Source: Hypsibius dujardini (Eukaryota; Tardigrada; Eutardigrada; Parachela; Hypsibiidae). From it: DNA of 30,713 nt. Positions within the stretch are counted from its first letter, which is position 1, and the number at the start of each line of letters is the position of its first letter. The notes under the pieces were generated by a model. That model saw only the letters and a program-made list of their open reading frames with translations, made no database searches and was not told the DNA's origin. Positions 1 through 8,434 of this stretch are shown piece by piece. The translations under genes and the position numbers were made by a program. The stretch is taken from contig LRSR01011688.1 of the NCBI GenBank assembly GCA_001579985.1, forward strand, positions 1 through 30,713, in the 5' to 3' direction.

Positions 1-138
<138 letters not shown>

Positions 139-824
139 TGGACGGACGGAGGCCCAATTTTTCTTTCACTTCTTTTCTGACACTTGTACTAAGAAATGCG
201 CGGTGGTGTCGCGTATTTTTTCTTCTCCCGTTGCGAACGTTTTTGAATTGAATTGAATTGAATTGTCTTTTCCTTTTTTTGATCACACCCGTTGCTTTGT
301 GTCGTTTGATTGCGGTTTTGAAAAGTGCTAAATGTATTTACAAGTATACGTGGTATGGACATCACGGGGGTTATGGCAGGGAAGTAACAGAAAATATAAA
401 AATACTATACATGTTTTTGCCAATGGGTGTTTGACTGATTGATTGATTTACGAGAAGCGGAACTCACTATGACGTCACCCATGGTTTCTGGGCCATGGGG
501 TGACCCGCACCCCGTTAACCATTTCCTCTGGTTCAGACAAGACGTATTGAAATCAAGCGTTTTATTTAAGCCTCTTCCCTGCGCTTAAACGGTAGGCTTA
601 GCGCCTACGAGCTGAATGAGGAACGCTTGCTGTAGTTGCCTGCTTTCTAAAGCACCTGCTCCAAATGGTTTTGGGCGCATGCGGCTTTTTGCTGGCGATA
701 AATTTCAACGTGGATTTTCATTTGGCTCTTCAGAGTTCTTCACATTTTTCGTCTCCGTCGACGCAGAACTTCCCGGTTCCCTCCTCCCTTCTGGAATTTG
801 CCAGATCACTGGACATCATTAAAA
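139..824. other. Spacer: HECT gene 3' flank and RPL3 promoter/5' UTR
   Basis: No gene is visible. The stretch holds a short (TTGAA)n run at 243-263, a TTGATTGATTGA run near 432-448, a full palindromic CRE-like octamer TGACGTCA at 470-477, and pyrimidine-rich blocks at about 735-795 immediately before the RPL3 ATG. Ribosomal protein genes normally start transcription in a 5' terminal oligopyrimidine (TOP) tract; a block such as the one around 770-795 is a candidate, but the start site cannot be fixed from sequence. Confidence 0.5.
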
Positions 825-3800
825 ATGGTAAGCTTCTTGTCCCGAAGGGTTCCGATTCGGGGCATTGTAGCTGGCAGTGAAGGAAAAAAATTTTCGAAAG
901 AGCTCTCAGAGAGAATCTTCAAACCTTCCCCATTTTTCCACCTTCCATCCCGACTTCCCAGGTTGAAATATTTTGTTCATGCTTTTCTTTCGCAATTAGT
1001 TTGGAAAAAGTCACCGACGGATGATTTAAAATGACCGAAAACTGGTTTTTGGAATAATCCGGAAAATATTCCTTTTCTATAAAGTTTTCTTTTTATCGGC
1101 GCGATGCTTGTTACTTGTACGTTTTTTTATGAACGATAGTTTTTTTCTGGATTCCAAGTTCAATTTTGTGTTCTGAAAAAAATGCGACCGGAAGTCGTTA
1201 TGAAGTGCCTGGATTTAAATATCAATTATTTTAATTTTTTTTAATTTCTTCCATTTTTTGCGCCGGAAACTGATTGATTGACGGAAATCCTTTTCGGATA
1301 AGACTAATGCTTTCGTGTTTTCTTTTTCCTTTTCAGTCGCATCGGAAATTCTCCGCGCCCCGTCACGGCAGCATGGGCTTCTGCCCGAAGCGTCGCGCCA
1401 AGGGAATCCGCGGCCGCGTTAAGGCCTTCCCCAAGGATGACCAGAAAAAGCCGATCCATCTGACCGCGTTCCTCGGCTTCAAGGCCGGCATGACCCACGT
1501 CGTGCGCGAGGTTGAGAAACCCGGCTCGAGTAAGTCGATTTCCCCCTCTTCTGTCACGTGGAATGTCGGACCCCTTTTTAGACGTCCTCAACATTTTCCT
1601 ACCTAAAATCGCCCCCGACTCTACCTGTTTCGCCGTTTTTTATAGAGTTGCACAAGAAAGAGACTGTGGACGCTGTCACCATCCTCGAGACTCCTCCCAT
1701 GGTCATTGTCGGCGTAGTCGGCTACATCGATACCCCCAAGGGACTTCGCAAGTTCAAGACTGTCTTCGCGGAACATCTCAGCGACGACTGCCGCCGCCGG
1801 TTCTACAAGAGCTGGTACGTCCCCTCCCTTTCCGCAATGCAGCCACCTTTTTTGCTCCGTGACTTCACACATCTTGGGCGTTTGATGCAGTCGAAGTGGT
1901 TAAAAGAATGGGGAAAATTCCTCAACAAGCTCCGCTCTAGTCCCCCATAACTAGATGAGCTCTTGAAAACACAATTCTTCGAGCGCCGGGGTGTCGTGAT
2001 GTCCGGGTCTCCGCTGAGTTTCTCGAAACTTATGAGACCCTTCATCATGTGTCTTGTGTTTCCCCCTTGAAGGTTCCGCGCCAAGCGAAAGGCCTTCACC
2101 CGGTACTCAAAGAAGTGGCAAGATCCCTCCGGCAAGGCTGACATTGAACGGGAACTGGCAAAAATCAAGAAGTACTGCTCGGTGATTCGCGTCATTGCCC
2201 ACACCCAGGTAAGAAAATAATACTCGGAAGTGTAGAGGCTTTTGCCAGGCTGTAACGGTTGATTGCTTGATTCTAACAGTTGATTCTTGCAAAGTTGATT
2301 CGTTTCTAGTCTATTGACTTGATACTTCACTGTTCTGTCCCTTTGGGGGGGGGACTTCAAAATGTGTTTACTTGATTGCAGTGGTCGATTGATTGCTTGA
2401 TTGTCTCTAATTCCCTCTTAACTCCTGTCTCATTCGTTTTCTGGAAAGTGATTGATTTCCCAGTTCATTCGACTTATTCTTTTGTTTTTTTTGCTTCGTT
2501 TACAGCAAAAGCTGCTGAAGAAGCGTCAGAAGAAGGCGCACATCATGGAGATCCAACTCAACGGCGGCACCATTGCGCAGAAGGTCGACTGGGCCCGCGA
2601 ACATTTCGAGAAGCCCATCCTCATCACCGACGTCATCTCGGAGGATGAGATGATTGACATCATTGGTGTGACCAAGGGTCACGGACGGAAAGGTGAGAAC
2701 CGACAAGAGATTAGAGAAGCTGCGTAGACAGACATTATCGTTAGAGGCAGACACGAAGTTCAAGCTGTGGATTGGTTTTATGATGAAGGCATTTGACTTC
2801 CGACTTGTGCTGACGACACAACAATGCTGCCTTCCTTCTGAAAAGCCAATCCTCCAGTCTGAAGTGATTAGAGTAAACACATACATACAGACAGTTCCGA
2901 GACCAGGCTGACAGACAAGCCCCAGCGAGTCCCGACAGGCAAGACACCTCCGAGATCTGGCAGACAGTCAAGACACCATTCAGACACTTTTTGGTCCAGC
3001 CAGACCAAGACGAACTTTCCGGCAACAGTACATGAGAGACATAACATTTTTCTCCTATCCGTCTCACCTCTCTCGGCCCACAGGTGTGACGTCTCGATGG
3101 CACACAAAGAAGCTGCCTCGCAAGACGCACAAGGGTCTCCGCAAGGTGGCCTGCATCGGCGCCTGGCATCCGGCCCGCGTGTCCATCTTCGTGGCACGTG
3201 CCGGTCAGAAGGGCTTTTTCCATCGCACTGAGATCAACAAGAAGGTCTACCGCATCGGCAAGGGCGTGATGCAGGACGGCAAGATGGGCGCGCAAAACAA
3301 CGCTATGACCAGCGCCGACTTGACGGAGAAGGCCATCACCCCTATGGTGAGTTGACTGCTGTCTTCCTTCCGCTATCCCGATAGGAGTTCTGCAGTTGGT
3401 TGAGAAACTTTCGCGTTTTACGCGTACAGCCTCTGAGTGAGTAGGCGACTAAGTCCTACTCATTAAGAGGCTGTAGGCGAACTTAAAGCAGCTTTTGAAG
3501 CAGAAGTTTCTCTCCACCGGCTGTAATTCGGTTTCCCTTGCATGATGATATCAAGGGACGTAATGCAGATTGTTTGTGTTGAAAGAAACCTTGCTGATTG
3601 GGAAGATGTGTTGACAGGAGGATGTGTCCTGGCAGGGATGTCTGAATTTCACCCTTTTCCGTTTTTCTTCCTTGCAGGGTGGCTTCAAGCATTACGGAAT
3701 TGTCAACCAGGACTATGTCATGCTGAAGGGATGTGTCATGGGACCGCGGAAGCGCGTCATCACCATCCGGAAGGTAATTGTCTGCGTGAGAGATGGATGT

Positions 3801-4214
3801 CTGTGCGAAGTGTCTGGATTTGTTGTTTTGTGATGAACGCATCTGTTTTCTGATTTCATTGACGACACTACAATGCTGCCTTCCTTCTGAGAAACAACCT
3901 AACTGTTTTTTCTTGCTTAAACATTTTTTTCGGGGATTGTTTCATTGATGGATTTCATTTTTATCTTTGCAGTCGCTGCTGCTGCAAACCAAGCGCGCGG
4001 CTTTGGAGAAGATTGGACTGAAGTTTATCGACACGTCATCCAAGTTTGGCCACGGTCGCTTCCAGACTGCTGCGGAGAAGGCAGCCTTTTTGGTAAGATT
4101 TGTCTGGAGGGACTTTAGAGATGTCTGAGAGTCATCGTTGACGTTTTTTGTCTTCTCTTGCAGGGTCCTCTCAAGAAGGACAGAAAGGATCGCGAGGTCA
4201 AGCCCAAGGCTTGA
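825..4214 (+). CDS. RPL3: 60S ribosomal protein L3 (uL3), nine exons
   Basis: Exons are 825-827 (ATG only), 1337-1529, 1646-1814, 2073-2208, 2506-2692, 3084-3346, 3678-3773, 3973-4092 and 4164-4214, giving 405 aa (human 403). uL3 sits by the peptidyl transferase centre of the large subunit. The spliced protein reads [13 protein letters not shown], then SFPKDD-like and [14 protein letters not shown] blocks, [31 protein letters not shown] and the C-terminal KFGHGRFQT block, all family hallmarks. The first intron falls directly after the start codon, so exon 1 codes only for Met; a good donor GTAAGC at 828 and the acceptor TTTTCAG before 1337 decide this start. All eight introns are GT-AG and phases agree at every junction. 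Introns 5, 6 and 7 carry box C/D snoRNAs. A pyrimidine-rich 5' UTR is consistent with TOP-type translational control. No standard poly(A) hexamer is seen just downstream. Confidence 0.97.
2769..2852 (+). ncRNA. SNORD83: Box C/D snoRNA, SNORD83 (U83)-like, in RPL3 intron 5
   Basis: Box C ATGATGA lies at 2780-2786 and box D CTGA at 2838-2841. The flanks GGATTGGTTT (2769-2778) and AAAGCCAATCC (2842-2852) form a terminal stem of about ten pairs. The 13 nt before box D, TGCTGCCTTCCTT (2825-2837), are exactly complementary to the conserved 18S rRNA segment AAGGAAGGCAGCA. By the box-D-plus-five rule the target is the A of AAGGA, which in human numbering (from memory) is Am468, the site guided by U83A/U83B, themselves hosted in human RPL3 introns. 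A CTGA at 2810-2813 could serve as box D'. The host gene, guide and methylation site therefore all agree. Confidence 0.85.
3425..3475 (+). ncRNA. Imperfect hairpin in RPL3 intron 6
   Basis: TACAGCCTCT (3425-3434) pairs with AGAGGCTGTA (3466-3475). A 3x3 internal loop (GAG/TTA) follows, then TGAGTAGG (3438-3445) pairs with CCTACTCA (3455-3462) around a 9-nt loop. Each arm is about 21 nt. The length suits a short intronic hairpin RNA, but nothing else marks it as a known class. Confidence 0.35.
3532..3606 (+). ncRNA. Box C/D snoRNA, U82-like guide for 18S rRNA, in RPL3 intron 6
   Basis: Box C ATGATGA lies at 3542-3548 and box D CTGA at 3594-3597. TTTCCC before box C can pair with GGGAAG after box D (one G-U pair). 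The internal guide AGGGACGTAAT (3554-3564) is an 11-nt perfect complement of ATTACGTCCCT, the conserved 3'-domain segment of most eukaryotic 18S rRNAs. It lies one base before a degenerate D' box (CAGA, 3566-3569), so the fifth base upstream pairs with the A of ATTA. That corresponds to human Am1678, assigned to U82 (from memory). The degenerate D' lowers confidence slightly. Confidence 0.7.
3822..3898 (+). ncRNA. SNORD83: Box C/D snoRNA, second SNORD83 (U83)-like copy, in RPL3 intron 7
   Basis: Box C GTGATGA lies at 3830-3836, D' CTGA at 3850-3853 and box D CTGA at 3887-3890. GTTGTTTT (3822-3829) and GAAACAAC (3891-3898) form the terminal stem. The same 13-nt guide TGCTGCCTTCCTT as in intron 5 stands directly before box D (3874-3886), so it addresses the same 18S adenosine. 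The two copies share the D-box half but differ between box C and D'. They are old duplicates that kept one guide, the same arrangement as U83A and U83B in human RPL3. Confidence 0.85.
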
Positions 4215-5210
4215 GCCGGTTTTTTCTTTGTTTTTTATTCTTTTCCTCCTGGCTTTTGAGTTGTCACGGCTCTGGACTGGTGGGAGTAAGAAGAAACACG
4301 TGGTGCAAAAACTGTTGACTTGTGGTCTGTTGGTTGGTTGATTCAATCACAGAGAGCGGGCCGGTAATATTTGCCGGTATCCGGTGCACTGGAACGGGAT
4401 GCGGGTTTAATCCTTGGATGATGTGGGATCCGATGCTGTAGGAGAGAGACTAGCTAATTCACTCTCTTTATCTCATCTTCCTATGCGACGCTTTTCAGTC
4501 CAGCTGACACTGGTGATATCTCCGTCTGTCTGTCTGTCTGCCTGCCTCTATCCCTACCTACATCTACCTGTGTCTACATGAATCTGTCTGCTGCCTATGA
4601 GGGTCCGTGCCTGGGTCCACCTGAGCCTTTCTATTTGCCTGTAGTTGACCGTGCCTGTCTCCCTATGTTCACCTGTCTGTCTAGGTCTCCGTGTATCTTC
4701 TATCTGTCTGGGACTGCAGTTCTACACGAACCTGTCTGTTTGCCAGTGTCGACCTGTGTGTGATTACTTGTGCTAACGTGTCTGTCTTTGTCTATGAACG
4801 TTTTAGTTTGCCTGTGTCAACAAGGGCCTTTTTCTTTTCCTGTTTCGACCCATGTCTGTCCGCCTGTTTGCGAGTGGCTTAGCTTGTCTATCTGCCTGCA
4901 CATGATATTCTCTAACTGCCTGCCTGACTATATGTATAAGACTTGACCGAAGCCTTTCTCTAGTGCTTGCATCTTACCATAATTTCGTATACAATTGCGT
5001 CATTTGAATCAGTACAGTAATTCCGCTGATCATTTAAACCACATTCTTCCCAACTGGGCGTTTAGTAATCAGGCCAGCAGACCGTCTCCCGACTAGTGCG
5101 CGATTTTAAATGTCTTCACTATAGGGTGTGTTCCCCACTTCACTTGGACGGGGGTTTATTGTTAGTACCGTCTTCGAACGGTTTGTTATCTGACTACTTT
5201 CTATCCCAAA
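4215..5210. other. Spacer: RPL3 3' flank, degenerate TCTG tract, upstream region of the first astacin-like gene
   Basis: No gene is seen. From about 4521 to 4890 the sequence is a decayed (TCTG)n array that yields spurious Ser/Val/Cys/Leu reading frames. From about 5045 to 5115 it is recognisably similar to 8220-8290 upstream of the neighbouring paralog (shared GGCGTTT, AATC-x-G-x-CCAGC and AGCG/GCG-rich blocks), so the promoter was probably duplicated with the gene. Confidence 0.6.
4521..4890. repeat. Degenerate (TCTG)n microsatellite
   Basis: It starts with a clean TCTGTCTGTCTGTCTG run and decays into TCTG/CCTG/GTCTAC variants over about 370 bp. This is the left edge of the TCTG-rich territory that runs to 14.6 kb. 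Confidence 0.8.
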
Positions 5211-6599
5211 ATGCCGGGAATTACTGACGTGCCGATCATTTTGGTCATTGCCTGTGTGACTGGTGAGTCTATATAGGCAAACAGACAGCCAGCCAGCCAG
5301 CCAGACAGACAAACCGACGGATAAAACAGTTTATCTGTCTGGTTATGTGTCTGCCAATTTGCTTATTTGTTTGTCTGTCTATCGTCGACCAGTCGTTGTA
5401 AGGCTGTCTCGTGTATCTCTTGTCCGCTTTCGCAGACCGCATTAGCTCGACCATCATTCTCTTTTCAGGGATCAGTTCCAGTCCAAGCCGCCTCAAGACG
5501 ATCAATGTCCAAACCCAATTCCCCAGATGGCCTAATCCATCCGCTATTCCCTACTACATCGACCCTGCTTACAGTTAGTTTGTATGCCCACGACGAGGAA
5601 CAAGCAATTTTGTAATCCTGTTCTTTGTCTTCACAATCAGCTCCAGTCGAGCAAGCCCTTATTAAGGCCGCTATGCAAAAAGTGAGCGACGATATGAGTG
5701 GATGTGTTGGCTTCACTCCGGTTGCTCCGACTAGTACGGATTTCAAAGTCAAGATCACGCCAGTACAAATCGATGGGTACGTTATTTAAATGTCTGTGCT
5801 GTCTGTCTGTCTGCCCTGTCTGTCTGTCTGTCTGTCTGTCTGCCTGTCTGTCTGTCAGCTTGCCTGCCTGTATGCCTGTCTATTTTTCCGAGTGTTGGTC
5901 TGCTTATTTAACCACCAACCTCTAGAATTTTTTTATTGTCTGTCCGTAGAACTACACCGGAGCAGTTCTGCTACAGCTACCCGGGCATGTACAAAGAAGG
6001 CACCAAGACTGAACAGCGTTTGGTGTTGAGTCGAGGCACGACTGGATGCTTCGACGGCAACGTGCGCTCCCTGATGAAGTACTTTGCCGTTCTGCTGGGC
6101 AAACGGAATGAGCATCAACGGGCCGACCGTGACCTCTTCATTACTGTCGACAATGCCGCCGTGCAAGCCAGTCAGTATACTATGTGATAAATAAAATAAA
6201 ATGAGTAAAAAATTGAAATTTAAAAATGCCACAAAATTTCAGATGAACTCAGCAAATCCGCGTACCGACTGTACACGGCTACAGAGGCGTACTCTGGGGC
6301 GTTTCCCTACGATTACTGCTCCATTACGCACAATAAGCCGACCGAATTTGCCAGTCCGGGGGGCAAGTCCTTTACCGTCAACAAGGCCCCCTTCTTCATC
6401 CCTGCGCTACCGCGTTTGAGTAATACGGATTGTCAGTTGATAAGCCTGATGTATCGATGCGACAGAACCAAGTGTGCGCCTTGTAAGTTGCTTGGTGGAC
6501 CCACAGACAAACAGACAGATAGACAAACAGACACACTGACAGACGAACAGGCAGACAAACAAACAGACACATACACATACACAGACAAACACAGACAGA

Positions 6600-6639
<40 letters not shown>

Positions 6640-7826
6640 CAGACAGACAGACAGACAGACAGACACATACAAACCTGAAAATGATGGTGATCTGTTTAGT
6701 GGATTGTGCTGGACTTCCTGCCCCGAAACCTTCGGTTAACGGCACCCTGCCCACTGGAGGAGCGCCACTCAGTTGTACGATCCCAAACCAAAAACAGAAG
6801 GTCCTTCAATTGCTCAAAGCCTTTGAAACCAGGGATGTGCAGCCATTCGCTTACGTTAACCCTAATAAATACATCCAACATAACCTCGACGCTGCCGACG
6901 GTATTGGCAATGTGCAGGCCTCCGTCGCTTCTCTCACCGACGCCGTTCGCGTCAATACCGTTCGCATCTTCCAGGACGGCGACTACGTGTGGGCCCACAC
7001 CGAGTACCAGTTCGGCATCGACATCGTTATTGCCATCGACATGTTCCGCTTCGAAAACGGACTCATCGTGGAGCACTGGGACAACATTCAGGTTAGGATT
7101 GTTTTATTAAGAGATTTTGATTTAATTTAAAAATCCTTACGTGATTAAAATTAATTTAATTTAATTGAATTCATATAATATTACTTCGAAGATACAGCTA
7201 CAATAAAGTCTGGTATTTAAATCAAAATGGTTCCTTTCCCGGTTTTTGGTTCAACTTTTATCAGAACCCGGGTACTTAAAACTTTAATTGAAACTTAATG
7301 CTATAATTAATTAATTAAAATTAAATGTGCATGCCTCACCATGTAAGGATAATTAGTCTAAATAACATTTCTCCAGAGCACGGCCGGACCCAATCCCAGC
7401 GGACATACCATGATCGATGGTCCAACCCTCGCACTGGATTGGCAGTTAACAGAGCAAAATAAAGCTTTGGTCAAGGAATTTTATCAGACCGTCTTGGTCA
7501 ACGGAGATGTCAGCCAAATGGCGCGCTTTTACGCGGGAGACGCACTGATTCAGCATAATCCTTCGGTGGCGGACGGGTTGTCGGGACTGCAGAAAGGCAT
7601 GGCGGCGTTCGTCGCAGCCGGCACCCCGATCAGGATCGCCGCCATTCACCACGTCTTGGGGGAGGGGAGCTTCGTATTGGTGACGGCGGACGGGACGTTC
7701 GGGAGCGAACCGACGGCCTTCTACGATCTATTTCGCGTGGAGAAGGGAAAGATCGCCGAGCACTGGGACGTACTGCAGGCCATTCCGCCGCAATCGCAGT
7801 GGAAAAATCAGAACGGGAAATTTTAG
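5211..7826 (+). CDS. Secreted astacin-like pseudoprotease fused to two SnoaL/NTF2-like domains
   Basis: Exons are 5211-5262, 5469-5573, 5641-5776, 5950-6170, 6243-6482, 6700-7091 and 7377-7826, giving 531 aa. Residues 1-18 (VPIILVIACVTG) look like a signal peptide. Residues 37-50 (RWPNPSAIPYYIDP) match the start of the mature astacin domain, and EHQRADRD at 152-159 matches the stretch right after the astacin zinc motif. The HExxHxxGxxH site itself reads KYFAVLLGKRN (141-151): three zinc His and the catalytic Glu are gone. The Met-turn SIMHY is SITHN. It is therefore an inactive fold, perhaps a binder or inhibitor. From about residue 270 there are two SnoaL-like domains: KYIQHN...DG...MFRFENGLIVEHWD then IQHNPSVADG...LFRVEKGKIAEHWD, with the family spacer NPSGHTMIDG between. 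Known SnoaL-like proteins are bacterial and fungal small-molecule enzymes; whether this one is active is unknown. Confidence 0.82.
5789..5885. repeat. (TCTG)n microsatellite in intron 3 of the first astacin-like gene
   Basis: TCTG/CCTG units in an intron. The paralog has a TCTG tract in the same intron (9206-9340), so the repeat was present before duplication or arose at a shared hotspot. Confidence 0.85.
6503..6668. repeat. (CAGA)n microsatellite in intron 5 of the first astacin-like gene
   Basis: CAGA/ACAG units, the complement of TCTG, so the repeat has the opposite strand polarity to intron 3. The paralog's intron 5 (9955-10195) shows the same flipped polarity. Confidence 0.9.
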
Positions 7827-7886
7827 AGTACAATGTAACACTGCTGTCTTAATTGAATTTCTGTCTCTCTGTCTTTAAGCAAATGA

Positions 7887-7892
7887 AATAAA
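7887..7892 (+). terminator. Poly(A) signal AATAAA of the first astacin-like gene
   Basis: Canonical hexamer 61 bases after the stop codon, followed by AAAGGAAGC. Confidence 0.75.
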
Positions 7893-8434
7893 AAGGAAGC
7901 AGAAGCTCAAACGAAACCGTTATCGAACCTTTCTCTATCTATCTTCTATCTGCCTGTCCGCCTAAGTGAATCTAAGTATGTCTGTCTGTCTGTCTGCGTG
8001 TCTGCCTGCCTGTCTGCTTGCCTGCCTGTAGTCGTGCTGATAGATTTCTTTGGACGTGTTTAGTTTCATAAGGGCTATTAACTTCCCGGTCGCGTTTCCA
8101 GAGCCTTCTAGCCACTTGACCATGATGACCAGGACTCACGTCACAATTACTTCTTCCACCCCGATACCAGCACACTTGCGTCAGTATTTCCGGTTATCAA
8201 CTTGACTATTCTTTCCAGCTTGGCGTTTCTTAATCTGACCAGCCCACTCGGACCTAGCGAGCGTTTTTTAATTTTTTCATGGCAATAGGATGTGCAACTG
8301 TGCGGTGCGACACAGGAACGACTAACGGTTTCATTTATTAGTATATTAGCCGACAGAAGTCCACCCTAAAATCTCCTCAATAACGGTTTACTGTTCGAAT
8401 ATTACTCGATTTTTAGAACACATTTTCTGAAATT
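7893..8434. other. Spacer between the astacin-like paralogs, with duplicated promoter region
   Basis: It contains a TCTG/CCTG tract (about 7977-8030). The segment 8215-8290 resembles 5045-5115 upstream of the first paralog. No gene is seen, and the reading frames here are repeat artefacts. Confidence 0.6.

Noticed and set aside
1815-2072. Possible box C/D snoRNA in RPL3 intron 3 (GATGAG ... CCGCTGAG)
   Set aside because: Box C is a poor match, no terminal stem forms and I found no convincing rRNA complement for the bases before CTGA.
7972-8175. Arg/Thr-rich minus-strand frame between the astacin paralogs
   Set aside because: Its C-terminal part is TCTG repeat and the rest lies in the duplicated promoter region.
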